Virus record (IMG/VR): IMGVR_UViG_3300042470_000362
Location: 1-33,214 of that record
Reading direction: 5' to 3' (one strand)
Source: a virus
DNA: 33,214 bases
Below are positions 1 to 8,520 of the stretch, one piece after another; positions within the stretch are counted from its first letter, which is position 1; each line of letters starts with the position of its first letter. Position numbers and translations under genes: made by a program. The notes beneath the pieces were generated by a model. The model had not been told where the DNA came from, searched no databases, and worked only from the letters and a program-made list of their open reading frames with translations.

Positions 1-818
1 TATCCATTAACACCATTTTGTATAATTTCTGGTATCATACACGTCGCTGTTGACACAACTGCACAACCACACGACATAGCCTCAAGTAATGACGTTGGAA
101 TAGGACTGATAGTGGAGCTATTAAAATATACCGCACACTTATTATATTCTTCTACCAATTCTTCTGTGGATGATGCTGATACTGATAATCCCTTTGTATC
201 ACCAACCAATTTAGTCTTTAACCCATCAGTAACTCTTTTCCAGCCACTATAATTAAGACAATAATCTCTATTTACAAAATCATTAGCCACGGTTAAAATA
301 TAATCTTCTTTTGGTATATTTAATTGGGCGAATGTTTCTGTGTCTATTCCATGATGAATCACCGTTGAGTTATAATTTATCCCCCAAATATTTTTTGAAT
401 ATTCCGAAATAAATACATTAATATCACCAACCATATTTTTCATTGATGATATTTGATCTGAGGATAATGTTTGTGGTGTTGGCAAAGTGTGTTCCAAGGA
501 AATAATGGGTATATTTAACTGTGAATTAATATCATTAGCTACTTGATACTGCCAAAATTTGCTTTGTGATAGTATAAAATCATACTTAAGATAATCGCAT
601 ATTTCTGACTCTGGTAAAATATGATAATTAGATGGAACTGGAATTTGTGATGAATTCCATTTTTTTAGATTTGGCAAATGAAAAGAATAAAATTCATGCC
701 CAGTTTTACACAGCTGTGTTTCATATCTTTCGTGGGTTGGGAAAGTAAGAATCTTATATTTCTCTGGCTTTATTTTATTACTTATATTAATTAGTCTTTG
801 TACTGAATTATTAATCAT
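1..818 (-). CDS. GT-B glycosyltransferase, family 4-like (3' end outside window)
   Basis: The reading frame is open from an ATG at 818 to the left edge, about 272 codons, so the C-terminus is missing. The product reads as a retaining GT-B sugar transferase: the first ~170 residues look like an acceptor domain (with the phrase SQSKFWQYQ), then VIHHGID and ILTVAND, the usual domain junction of family 4 enzymes, and near the cut end SPIPTSLLEAMSCGCAVV, the nucleotide-sugar binding E-x7-E region typical of the family. It would transfer a hexose from an activated donor to an unknown acceptor. It is the third of three consecutive glycosyltransferase genes; its start overlaps the stop of the preceding gene (8 nt), implying coupled translation. 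The substrate cannot be read from sequence; glycosylation of phage DNA, virion protein or host surface are all possible. Confidence 0.85.
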   Translation of the reverse strand, partial: MINNSVQRLINISNKIKPEKYKILTFPTHERYETQLCKTGHEFYSFHLPNLKKWNSSQIPVPSNYHILPESEICDYLKYDFILSQSKFWQYQVANDINSQLNIPIISLEHTLPTPQTLSSDQISSMKNMVGDINVFISEYSKNIWGINYNSTVIHHGIDTETFAQLNIPKEDYILTVANDFVNRDYCLNYSGWKRVTDGLKTKLVGDTKGLSVSASSTEELVEEYNKCAVYFNSSTISPIPTSLLEAMSCGCAVVSTATCMIPEIIQNGVNG

Positions 819-1929
819 TGAGAGCGTTCCTTATAATTTCACCAACGTTTTGATATGAAAATTTTTGAGCATTATTTAATCCAGCCGACCTATCTATATT
901 AGATCTATTTTCATAATAGTATCTCATAGCTTTTTTTATTTCTGATTCGCTAGGATGAAACCATTCTTCTTTACCCGTAAATAATTGCGGGAATGCCGGA
1001 TCACCATGATTACAAATATCATAAGTTCCATTTATTAACCATCCAGTATTTTTATTGTTTGGATCAATAAACTCTTTTGGTCCACCCTCATTACTACATA
1101 TTGGTGTTTTTCCATAACACATAGCTTCAAATGCTGGTATTGACCACCCTTCTCCACGGCTAGCCCCAACAAAACAATCACATGAACTATGTAATGAACC
1201 CATATAATCATCTGAGATATCATCTGCCAATAATGCTTCTTGATGATATGAGTCTATATTGGGATAAATTCTTAATTCTTTTTTAATTTGAGATGATAAA
1301 TTAGTAACATATTGTCTAATATCATTACTATTGGCACCAAACTTTTTTAATTTTAAAACTAATGCTACTTGTTCATAATTATAGAATTCGCTATGAAAGC
1401 ATCTTATAATAGATTCTATATTCTTTCTATCATTAAGATCAGCAATATAATAGAATTTAAATTTATGGTCCATATTACCTAAATTTAATTTATTTTTTGG
1501 CTCTGAATATTTAGCCAAATCAAAAGAATGTGGTATTACTTTAATTTTATTTTTAGATATTCCATCATTGGCTAGATTTTGTTTTAAAGTGTGATTTGGA
1601 ACCCAAACCTCATCTACTAATTGAAGATTAGTTAACCAACTATTATACTTTAATGTATTAGACTCACCAACGAAATACGCAATATTCTTTTTAAATTTTT
1701 GAGTACCAATAATATGATGTGGTAAAACGTGCTGTATACAAACATCAATATCATGTAGAGGTTTATTTTCCAACTGCATAATTGCTGGATTTAATTGCGC
1801 GTTATATCCAGTTAATTTAATATTTCTGCACACAACGTCCATAGTTGTGTTAGCCGCCATAATTAAATCTGTAGCAGCTTTGGACCAACCACTGCCTTCT
1901 TTATAATGTCCTATATATAGTATTTTCAT
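811..1929 (-). CDS. GT-B glycosyltransferase, family 4-like
   Basis: This is a 372-residue sugar transferase of the GT-B fold. The N-terminus has the short beta-strand start KILYIGHYKEGSGW; the middle has VWVPNHTLKQNL and IKVIPHSFDL (the linker into the donor domain), then a donor domain with FYYIADLNDRKNI and the diagnostic GEGWSIPAFEAMCYGKTPIC with the E-x7-E pair that contacts the nucleotide sugar. It begins at ATG 1929 within an ATGA overlap with the preceding glycosyltransferase, with GAGGCG upstream as ribosome binding site. It is the second of three adjacent glycosyltransferases that probably act in one glycan or modification pathway. Family assignment is firm; donor and acceptor are unknown. 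Confidence 0.9.
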   Translation of the reverse strand: MKILYIGHYKEGSGWSKAATDLIMAANTTMDVVCRNIKLTGYNAQLNPAIMQLENKPLHDIDVCIQHVLPHHIIGTQKFKKNIAYFVGESNTLKYNSWLTNLQLVDEVWVPNHTLKQNLANDGISKNKIKVIPHSFDLAKYSEPKNKLNLGNMDHKFKFYYIADLNDRKNIESIIRCFHSEFYNYEQVALVLKLKKFGANSNDIRQYVTNLSSQIKKELRIYPNIDSYHQEALLADDISDDYMGSLHSSCDCFVGASRGEGWSIPAFEAMCYGKTPICSNEGGPKEFIDPNNKNTGWLINGTYDICNHGDPAFPQLFTGKEEWFHPSESEIKKAMRYYYENRSNIDRSAGLNNAQKFSYQNVGEIIRNALND

Positions 1930-3584
1930 TGCTTAATCGCCTCTATTCTTTTTTGTTCCCAAAAATTTCTACGATTACATAGAGCCACCATATAATCATA
2001 AGCTGTATTAAAATCAAATTGGGATCTAGCCATTTTACCATCAAAGGCGGCTGAACTTTCATTAAAATACATACCACCAGTTGTAGACGTTGAACTCCCA
2101 TACATTAAATCTCTAATAATTCTAGCTTGCATATGAGAATTTAATAATTTTGGTTCACATAATACGCTGCTAATTAACCAATTTGAGATTTGCTTGAAGG
2201 ATAAATTTGGTGGTAGAGACTGTGGTTTTGGTTCCGGTTGCCTAATTCTTGGTGGTGAATACCAGCTTTCATTATCTGGTAAAATATCAACAGAATCAAA
2301 ATAATTAGCCCAAGCGTCACCGCTCTTATTCCATTGATAATGCTCAATAAATGCTTCTCTAGTTTCTTGACTCATTTTATTTCTTTCAGCATTAGTCAAA
2401 TTAAAAAATTCTAATAATTTATTAGCTGCTAAGTCATTATCTGGAACAGCCCTTAAACATCCAGTTTCTAATTCTTTATATAATGTTTTGGGTTTGATCG
2501 GAATTCCTTTAAGATTCCTTACCACGCTTTCCATTGCAGAATAGTCTGTTGCCATTACTGGAACGCCACACGCTGCTGCTTCAACCTGCGGTAAACCAAA
2601 CCCCTCACAATTAGCATATTGAACGTAAATATCAAATAAGTTAATAATTTTAGATAGATCTTCATACTCAACACCATTTTTAACATTTGATAAGGTTGCA
2701 CCAAACTGATTAGTAAATGGAGACTGAGTTACCGCCCCTCTAAATAGTGACACGAATGGCTTATTAGTTTGAGGACAAATATAAGTAAATAATACTTTAG
2801 ATGATAATCCGTATTGCTGTAACAATTCTGGAATATCCCATCCTAAATCTGGATAACTAGTATGGCAATATAGCATATATTTAGAATTATCTTCTACTTT
2901 ATCAAGAAGAATTCTAAAAGTTTCAAATAGATCTGGATACAGTTTTCTTCTTTGATTTCTCATTACTGTACCAATAATCTTAGCGTCTGGATCAACTCCC
3001 ATATCAATGCGTAACTGTGTTTTATTTTTAATGGGTTGATATGCTGAATGTGCTGATGGTGACGATATTCCTATATAATTAATCTTTCCACCAGACTGCT
3101 GTTTAAGAACTTCTCCAGCCCATTCCGAATATGTCAAACAAGCATCAGCGGATTGATATGTTGAAATCCATTGTCTTGCCTGCGGTCTGGCATCAACAGT
3201 TGGCATAATACACCATTTAAAGAATGGTCTGAATGGTGACCTTTCTTGAAAATCCAACATCCAGAAATCTCTGATATCACAAACAATATCTGGCTTAAAA
3301 TCTAAACACACTGGCTCAAACATTAATTCACCAAATTGAGCCGTGGGGTGACTATGATACTGATCTATTTCTTCCTTAGATGAATGTTGATTGGGAATTA
3401 CTCCATAAAATTTCCAAGGTATATTCTTAGCTCTAGGATCATTTTTTTCACCATAACTTGCCATTTCTGCTAGTTCATACTTACCAGTGCTATATAAATA
3501 GCTTAGTATTTCTCTGGTATATGTGGCATAGCCAGTATTTAAAAAAGTGGCTTCGCTACAAAATAATATGCGTTTTTTTCTCAT
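1926..3584 (-). CDS. GT-B glycosyltransferase with C-terminal extension
   Basis: This 552-residue protein is a GT4-like glycosyltransferase. The N-terminal acceptor domain opens with KRILFCSEATFLNTGYA; the C-terminal donor domain has GTVMRNQRRKLYPDL (arginine/lysine pair after the first strand of the donor domain) and ANCEGFGLPQVEAAACGVP, the E-x7-E motif. Residues after ~440 form an extra ~110-residue tail, starting with a proline-rich linker (PPRIRQPEPKPQSLPPN), not needed for catalysis in the family and unknown to me; it may bind a partner or the acceptor. The gene is first in the three-gene glycosyltransferase run, starts 15 nt after the SSB-like gene, and overlaps the next gene by 4 nt. 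The substrate is unknown. Confidence 0.88.
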   Translation of the reverse strand: MRKKRILFCSEATFLNTGYATYTREILSYLYSTGKYELAEMASYGEKNDPRAKNIPWKFYGVIPNQHSSKEEIDQYHSHPTAQFGELMFEPVCLDFKPDIVCDIRDFWMLDFQERSPFRPFFKWCIMPTVDARPQARQWISTYQSADACLTYSEWAGEVLKQQSGGKINYIGISSPSAHSAYQPIKNKTQLRIDMGVDPDAKIIGTVMRNQRRKLYPDLFETFRILLDKVEDNSKYMLYCHTSYPDLGWDIPELLQQYGLSSKVLFTYICPQTNKPFVSLFRGAVTQSPFTNQFGATLSNVKNGVEYEDLSKIINLFDIYVQYANCEGFGLPQVEAAACGVPVMATDYSAMESVVRNLKGIPIKPKTLYKELETGCLRAVPDNDLAANKLLEFFNLTNAERNKMSQETREAFIEHYQWNKSGDAWANYFDSVDILPDNESWYSPPRIRQPEPKPQSLPPNLSFKQISNWLISSVLCEPKLLNSHMQARIIRDLMYGSSTSTTGGMYFNESSAAFDGKMARSQFDFNTAYDYMVALCNRRNFWEQKRIEAIKQ

Positions 3585-3599
3585 GGTATTCCTATTATT

Positions 3600-3911
3600 T
3601 TAGTCTTCGCATTCTTGGTTGCAAAAATCAAATTCATTGATACGAAACACTATACCAGCATTATCTTTTGATATATTCTTAGCAGAAGCATGGACTGTTA
3701 ATTTTGTTCCTTTTAGAGCATACTTTTCCAATGTTTCAGCACCAGTATGCCACGCTTCACAATATAGATATGTTGGCATTCTATTCTTTTCGCCACTTTT
3801 GGTTTTGCGATAAGTATAAACAACCATTATGAACTCTGCCCGTACAACATCTCCAACCATAGAAATTCTTGGGTTTTCCATTAGATACCCAGTAAAAGAA
3901 CATAAATTCAT
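3600..3911 (-). CDS. ssb: Single-stranded DNA-binding protein, SSB-like OB fold
   Basis: This 103-residue protein resembles the OB-fold core of bacterial SSB: an opening strand NLCSFTGYLMENPRI, a central AEFIMVVYTYRKTKSGE with basic and aromatic residues, then YLYCEAWHTGAETLEKYALKGTKLTVHA, which matches the SSB pattern of W-x-x-x-A-E-x-x-x-x-Y-x-x-KG. The C-terminus is acidic (NQECED), a short version of the acidic tip that recruits partners in SSBs, although the canonical DDDIPF is absent. It lies directly after the polymerase genes with an AAGGAG ribosome binding site, fitting a role in coating single-stranded DNA at the phage fork. It is shorter than E. coli SSB (178 residues) because the disordered linker is missing. 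Confidence 0.8.
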   Translation of the reverse strand: MNLCSFTGYLMENPRISMVGDVVRAEFIMVVYTYRKTKSGEKNRMPTYLYCEAWHTGAETLEKYALKGTKLTVHASAKNISKDNAGIVFRINEFDFCNQECED

Positions 3912-3963
3912 CTTATTCTCCTTGATCTTAATATATTAGCAACGACAGTCACAAAAAACACAC

Positions 3964-5529
3964 TCAGATTTCATGAATTTGATTAATAATAAATGAGTTA
4001 TCATTTTCACCAACAGATCCACAAAAGATTAGATTATTACCTTCATAAAGTATATACTTGTATTTTTCTTTTACTTTTGGAAAAACAATAACGCTGTCCA
4101 AAAGACATGTATCATCCTCTATAGTTAGAAAGGACATTAATTGCCCCTTAGATTCGCCCTTGGTTATCTTATAATCCGCCACGCGCTGAACGTTAGCAAC
4201 AATACATAAATCTTTACCTTTCTTACCATTTACAATTTCTTTGCATGTGGTATTTGCGGCAGATGTATCAGACGTTTCAACTTTGGTCATACTTACGGGA
4301 CAACCTAAGAATTTTACTTCTTGATCAATTAGCCAACTCGGATCATCTTCTAGATCATATGGAGGATTGATTAATAATTGTACCTCATTCTCTATTGCTT
4401 GTTTTCTATCAGCACGACTAGTGCCACCACCTTCTTTTTTAGTTGGTGCCAAATCATTTAAGCATTCTATAAAAGATGACCACTTCTTTTCTGAGTATTT
4501 TGTTTTTATCCATTCTTGTTCAGACTTTGTTAAAATTCTATAAATGTCATAATCATATATTGCTTTATTTCTTGTTATCTTATCGGCAAAATCCCTAAAA
4601 AATCCTACAGATGCTAATGCTTTGAATGCCGTTGAACTAATCTTGGGGCTTAAATATAATAATATTTCTAACCAAGTAAATTTAGTTATATTCTTAGATA
4701 GTTCTTTTTCTGATTCTGATATAGCCTCTATTAATTTATCACCAGTTTTACCAGCAAGAGACTTAATATCTTTGATACCAAAATAGATCTTACCCTTTTT
4801 AATATTGAATTTATTCTCATAATTGGCTAGTGACGGTGTTTTTACCTGAATATCAAATAATTTAGCTTCTGAAATTAATTCATATGTCTCTTGCTGTGGG
4901 TCTTGTTTTTCTATAGCATGATATAAATATGATAGGAAAAATTCATGGGTATGATGAGCTTTATAATAAGCACTCCAATAGGAGCATACTGCGTAAGAAA
5001 CACTATGAGATTTATTAAATGCATATCTTGATGATTTCTCAATCCATCCGAATATTTGTTCCGCTTCTTCTTTGGTAACTATACTAATCTTCTGTGCGCC
5101 CTCCATGAATGATTTCTTTACTTCATTCATCAAGGCAGCATTTTTCTTTCCAATGGCCTTACGAAGAACGTCAGCCTCTTGTAAATTGAATCCTGCGATC
5201 TTCTGTGCGATACGCATAGACTGTTCTTGGTATACTAAAATACCATAGGTTGGCTTTAATATTTCCTCCAAGGCTGGATGTAAATATGAAACTTCTTCAC
5301 GCCCATGCTTTCTATCAACATAGTGCTGTGTCATGCTTTTGCCGTCAACGAAAGCCTTTAGTGTTCCCGGTCTAATAATAGCAATTAATGCGGATAATTC
5401 TTCAATATTAGTTGGTGCCAATTTCTTTGACCAAGATTTACCAAGATTACTTTCTAATTGAAAAATACCCTTAGTTTTACCTTCAGCAAATAATTGCCAT
5501 GTATCCTTATCATTATAATTATCTAACAT
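3964..5529 (-). CDS. dnaE: DNA polymerase III alpha (C family), C-terminal half of a split gene
   Basis: This half (521 residues) carries the part of bacterial Pol III alpha after the catalytic palm. It starts in the linker before GIFQLES (E. coli AVFQLES), followed by IAIIRPGTLKAF, YVDRKHGREEVSYLHP, LKPTYGILVYQEQSMRIAQ and YAFNKSHSVSYAV, all close matches to fingers-domain motifs, then a tandem helical (HhH-type) region and a C-terminal OB domain (~residues 430-520, LCIVANVQRVADYKITKG onwards). A tau-binding C-terminal domain is absent. I chose ATG 5529, overlapping the exonuclease stop by 11 nt; the longer frame to 5559 would need a TTG inside the exonuclease gene without a better ribosome site. 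It must assemble with the N-terminal half (6192-7802) to work, since all three catalytic aspartates lie there. Confidence 0.9.
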   Translation of the reverse strand: MLDNYNDKDTWQLFAEGKTKGIFQLESNLGKSWSKKLAPTNIEELSALIAIIRPGTLKAFVDGKSMTQHYVDRKHGREEVSYLHPALEEILKPTYGILVYQEQSMRIAQKIAGFNLQEADVLRKAIGKKNAALMNEVKKSFMEGAQKISIVTKEEAEQIFGWIEKSSRYAFNKSHSVSYAVCSYWSAYYKAHHTHEFFLSYLYHAIEKQDPQQETYELISEAKLFDIQVKTPSLANYENKFNIKKGKIYFGIKDIKSLAGKTGDKLIEAISESEKELSKNITKFTWLEILLYLSPKISSTAFKALASVGFFRDFADKITRNKAIYDYDIYRILTKSEQEWIKTKYSEKKWSSFIECLNDLAPTKKEGGGTSRADRKQAIENEVQLLINPPYDLEDDPSWLIDQEVKFLGCPVSMTKVETSDTSAANTTCKEIVNGKKGKDLCIVANVQRVADYKITKGESKGQLMSFLTIEDDTCLLDSVIVFPKVKEKYKYILYEGNNLIFCGSVGENDNSFIINQIHEI

Positions 5530-6199
5530 ATAAGCCACCACTTGCAAATGCTTTATCAAATGTTATATTCTGATATACTGATCGATGTGTTTTCATTAGC
5601 TTTATAAATATATTAGCTTCATCCTTAACGTCTTGCAGAGCATCGTGAGCATTAACGGTGCTTAATCCCATTCTTTCTCTTAGTGAATCCATGCTAATAG
5701 ACTTTATATTAGGATCACTTTCTGTCCACGCAAAAACGTTATCCATAATATCTATCTTATATACTTTACTAAACAATTTTTGTTGTTCTCGTTCTTTATC
5801 CCAAGGCCCATATTCTTTACATAATCTATTTATTATGTGCATATCAAAACCAATAATATTAAAACCAACAGGAATTGGTGCAAAGAATGGTTCACCCTTC
5901 CAATTATATTGATCGACAAACTTTGTAAACTTTGACCAAACAGCTTTTAATGATGGTGCCTGCTCCAGCTTTTCTCTAGTTTTACCAGTAATTTTTAATG
6001 CTTCGTCTTGTATTGGGTCTAAACCAGCCGCTCTAGCCTTTTCCTCATCAAATATGGGTTTAATTTCACTATTAAACTGACCTTTAAGAGTAAGACTTCT
6101 ACCATCTAATGCCAACGCAGCAATTTGTGTCGGTTGAGTTTTGTGTGGATTGCGTGACCCAGTTTCAAAATCAAATATAATATAATCTCTATTAGCCAT
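5519..6199 (-). CDS. dnaQ: DEDDh 3'-5' exonuclease, DnaQ-like proofreading subunit
   Basis: This 226-residue protein has the three exonuclease motifs of the DnaQ/epsilon superfamily: ExoI FDFETG (D10, E12), ExoII GFNIIGFDMHII (D119) and ExoIII NAHDALQD (H185, D190), so it is of the DEDDh type with a full set of metal ligands. It most likely removes misincorporated nucleotides for the split polymerase: its ATG lies inside the last codons of the N-terminal polymerase gene (8-nt overlap ATGGCTAA) and its stop lies inside the beginning of the C-terminal polymerase gene. No clamp-binding motif is obvious. An independent role in DNA processing is possible, but placement argues for proofreading. Confidence 0.9.
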   Translation of the reverse strand: MANRDYIIFDFETGSRNPHKTQPTQIAALALDGRSLTLKGQFNSEIKPIFDEEKARAAGLDPIQDEALKITGKTREKLEQAPSLKAVWSKFTKFVDQYNWKGEPFFAPIPVGFNIIGFDMHIINRLCKEYGPWDKEREQQKLFSKVYKIDIMDNVFAWTESDPNIKSISMDSLRERMGLSTVNAHDALQDVKDEANIFIKLMKTHRSVYQNITFDKAFASGGLYVR

Positions 6200-7802
6200 T
6201 TATAGTTTCCTTATTTTGTATAAACATTAGCTTATCTAAAAGAGATAAGCCTAGAACATCAAATTTTACATGACCTAGACTTTCAAGGTCTGCCATTTCT
6301 AATCCAGCAATCTTTTCGGATGAATCACGCTGATCAACCATTGGACAAACGGTATTCAATTTATGTTTAGATATAACCACTCCAGCGGCATGTTTACCCT
6401 GTGTTTTAAATGTGCCTTCGATTTTTATAGCTTGATCAAAATATTCTGCATAGTCACCATCTAATTTACCGTCTTCATTAATATGGCAAAAATCTCTTAG
6501 ATCATTAGCATTATTTAATAATGCCCACCTAATAATAGATCTATCCTCATCATCCATGTCTGCTAATTGATCAGAAATCTCTGCTTCATTAGGTATGCTC
6601 TTGGTAATAGTATTCATTTCAGCAAAAGAACATGCCTCATTAACACGAAGAACTTCTTTAATAGCACTTCTTCCTTGTAGCCTACCAAATGTAATCATTT
6701 GGCTAACATGATCTTGACCATACTTATTTTTTAAATATAATAGAACATCATCACGCCTCTTGGCTGGAACATCCATATCAATATCTGGTAATGATATATG
6801 ATCAGCACTATTTCTTCCAGCGTTATAAAACCTAGAGAATAGTAAATCAAATTCTAATGGATCAATCTTAGTAATACCAATTAAATATGATATTAAACAT
6901 CCTGCGGCGGAACCTCTACCGGGACCAGATAACCATCCCTGATCATTAACATATTTAATAATATCTTGTACAATGAGAAAATAACCAAACAAATTTGCAT
7001 TTTTTATAACATTGAATTCTTCATCAAAACGTTCAGCATATTTTTGCTTATCTTCTGGATTTGACACTTTATTATTTTTAATGAGCAGAGTCTTCCAGCC
7101 ATCTCTACATAATTGTTTTAGATAATCTTCTTCTGATTGATTGTCTGGACAGGAAAATACTGGAAGCATTGGCTTACTTAATATATCATATTCCTCACAA
7201 TTATTAACAATATTATCTATAAATTCTAAATCTTTCTTATTAGCATTTTGTGTTACAGAGTGTAGTTTATCCTTTGACCATACGCAAAGATCGTCATGAG
7301 TAAACTGGTATTCAATATTTTTATCTAATTCACCACTATGGATCAACTTGTTAATTTTGGGTAATGTTGTTTTTAATTCAGAGCATAGTAATATTCTATG
7401 TAATTTAGCATCTTCGCTATTTACATAATAGCTTACCGGTAACAGATTAATATTGTTCTCAATCTTAATTATATTTTGCTTTTTCAATATACTAGATAAA
7501 ATATCTTTATTTAAATTACCTTCATTATCTAGTGATGATACTAGGTGAATAAGATCATACCAACCATCTTTATTCTTTGCAAATAAAGTAAAGTCATCAA
7601 ATGAACAACCTATTATGGGCTTTATGCCAAACTTTTTACAAGCTTTATAAAACGCAACAGCGCCGGATATTGTTTTATAATCAGCAATACCACACGCAAT
7701 ATATCCTTCTGACTTACACTTGCTAGCTAATTCTGAGGGTTTAGAAAATCCCTTTAGTAGACTATAATGTGTAAAATTTCTTAATGGACACCAATTCAAC
7801 AT
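6192..7802 (-). CDS. dnaE: DNA polymerase III alpha (C family), N-terminal half with PHP and palm
   Basis: This 536-residue protein is the N-terminal half of a C-family replicative polymerase. Residues ~5-90 are a PHP domain (THYSLLKG; KFGIKPIIGCSF), residues ~290-530 the palm: SGPGRGSAAGCLISY, the catalytic LPDIDMDV (D340, D342), VSQMITFGRLQGRSAIKEV, KHAAGVVIS and the third catalytic aspartate in HVKFDVLGL (D515). The reading frame stops 21 codons later, before the fingers domain, which is in a separate gene (3964-5529). In the PHP domain the first HxH and the later Asp-His-type ligands are replaced (RNFTHYS, IADYKT), so it should not bind metals. I chose ATG 7802 (AAGGA five bases upstream) over a TTG at 7829. 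A promoter lies just upstream. Confidence 0.92.
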   Translation of the reverse strand: MLNWCPLRNFTHYSLLKGFSKPSELASKCKSEGYIACGIADYKTISGAVAFYKACKKFGIKPIIGCSFDDFTLFAKNKDGWYDLIHLVSSLDNEGNLNKDILSSILKKQNIIKIENNINLLPVSYYVNSEDAKLHRILLCSELKTTLPKINKLIHSGELDKNIEYQFTHDDLCVWSKDKLHSVTQNANKKDLEFIDNIVNNCEEYDILSKPMLPVFSCPDNQSEEDYLKQLCRDGWKTLLIKNNKVSNPEDKQKYAERFDEEFNVIKNANLFGYFLIVQDIIKYVNDQGWLSGPGRGSAAGCLISYLIGITKIDPLEFDLLFSRFYNAGRNSADHISLPDIDMDVPAKRRDDVLLYLKNKYGQDHVSQMITFGRLQGRSAIKEVLRVNEACSFAEMNTITKSIPNEAEISDQLADMDDEDRSIIRWALLNNANDLRDFCHINEDGKLDGDYAEYFDQAIKIEGTFKTQGKHAAGVVISKHKLNTVCPMVDQRDSSEKIAGLEMADLESLGHVKFDVLGLSLLDKLMFIQNKETING

Positions 7803-7852
7803 ATATTTCCTTATCAAATTGATCAACAATAAACATCGCCAAGGACTATACT

Positions 7853-7881
7853 ATAATAGCCTCTAGCGAAATTTTTTTCAA
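7853..7881 (-). promoter_or_regulatory. Sigma-70-type promoter for the polymerase operon
   Basis: Reading the minus strand, TTGAAA (7881-7876; 5/6 to TTGACA) and TATTAT (7858-7853; 5/6 to TATAAT) are separated by exactly 17 bp, in one of the few real intergenic gaps. The predicted start near 7846 would leave a ~44-nt leader before ATG 7802. This suggests recognition by unmodified host polymerase and thus early or middle expression of the replication genes. AT-rich sequence can give such matches by chance. Confidence 0.5.
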
Positions 7882-7904
7882 GATCAAGATTTTTTAAGAT
7901 CAAG
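7873..7904. repeat. Short imperfect tandem repeat at a gene end
   Basis: TTTTTTCAAGATCAAG (7873-7888) is followed after one base by TTTTTTAAGATCAAG (7890-7904). The copies straddle the stop of the methyltransferase gene, and the downstream copy carries the -35 element of the promoter above. It looks like a slippage duplication that separated the methyltransferase end from the polymerase promoter. Confidence 0.65.
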
Positions 7905-8459
7905 TTTTCCGATGTGTAATACTAACCTATCTTCATGATAGAATTCACTAGGTAGGTAATATTGGTCTGTTATCCTTTTTTTTATTAATTCTACTACTTT
8001 ATCAGAACTAATATCTTCCCAATTACATACCTCATTATTTTTATTTGGACCCATGCCAAATAATCTAACATCATCTATTATTATAATTGCACTATCTTGA
8101 TGATATAAATTAATATCAGATATTTCTTCCAATAATGGGCAGTCCTTGATTCCTTTCCCGGTATTGCCAGCACTCCAATGACCATCTAAAAAGATAATAG
8201 ATTTTCCAGAAATGTTGGGTAACAATTTTCTTAATTCTAGTGAACTGTCACCCAAGATAAATTCTATTTTATCTCCAGTATATCTATTTCTAATGTTATT
8301 ATATAAGTCAGGTTTAATTTCTATTGTATATAATTTTGAGAATAAAGATTCCATAACCATAATGGTGTCGCCCATATAGGTTCCGGTTTCTATAAAATTA
8401 CTATAATTATTGTAATCATCCTTAAGACTTAATAATAATTCTTTACCAATCGATGGCAT
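7884..8459 (-). CDS. Class I SAM-dependent methyltransferase, FkbM/TylF-like
   Basis: This 191-residue protein has a Rossmann-type methyltransferase core: motif [12 protein letters not shown] (a variant of ExGxxxG for SAM binding), an acidic end of strand 2 in [11 protein letters not shown], motif with IEFILGDSS (strand 3), [12 protein letters not shown] (strand 4, aspartate-glycine-histidine) and [11 protein letters not shown]. The DGHWS and IDDV phrases resemble small-molecule or sugar O-methyltransferases rather than DNA methylases, as there is no DPPY or PCQ motif. With several glycosyltransferases in the window, sugar methylation is a reasonable inference. The gene ends just before the polymerase promoter, and has its own possible promoter upstream. 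Confidence 0.75.
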   Translation of the reverse strand: MPSIGKELLLSLKDDYNNYSNFIETGTYMGDTIMVMESLFSKLYTIEIKPDLYNNIRNRYTGDKIEFILGDSSLELRKLLPNISGKSIIFLDGHWSAGNTGKGIKDCPLLEEISDINLYHQDSAIIIIDDVRLFGMGPNKNNEVCNWEDISSDKVVELIKKRITDQYYLPSEFYHEDRLVLHIGKLDLKKS

Positions 8460-8491
8460 AACTTATTATCCCTAATTGATTCTCTACAGAT

Positions 8492-8520
8492 TTTATAATT
8501 TTATTTACCATGATTTACAA
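8492..8520 (-). promoter_or_regulatory. Possible sigma-70-type promoter upstream of the methyltransferase gene
   Basis: On the minus strand, TTGTAA (8520-8515, 4/6) and TATAAA (8497-8492, 5/6) are 17 bp apart, partly within the end of the preceding gene; transcription would start ~26 nt before ATG 8459. The match is modest in AT-rich DNA, so this is tentative. Confidence 0.3.

Noticed and set aside
1035-1223. A 62-codon minus-strand frame
   Set aside because: It lies wholly within the GT-B glycosyltransferase gene in another frame.
3458-3813. Plus-strand frames of about 60-64 codons
   Set aside because: Antisense to the well-supported glycosyltransferase and SSB genes, without ribosome site or recognisable product; the same applies to the other plus-strand frames in the window.
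3964-7802. Split-intein joining of the two DnaE halves
   Set aside because: The N-terminal half ends KETING with no intein block A-like Cys start, and the C-terminal half lacks the HN-Cys junction.
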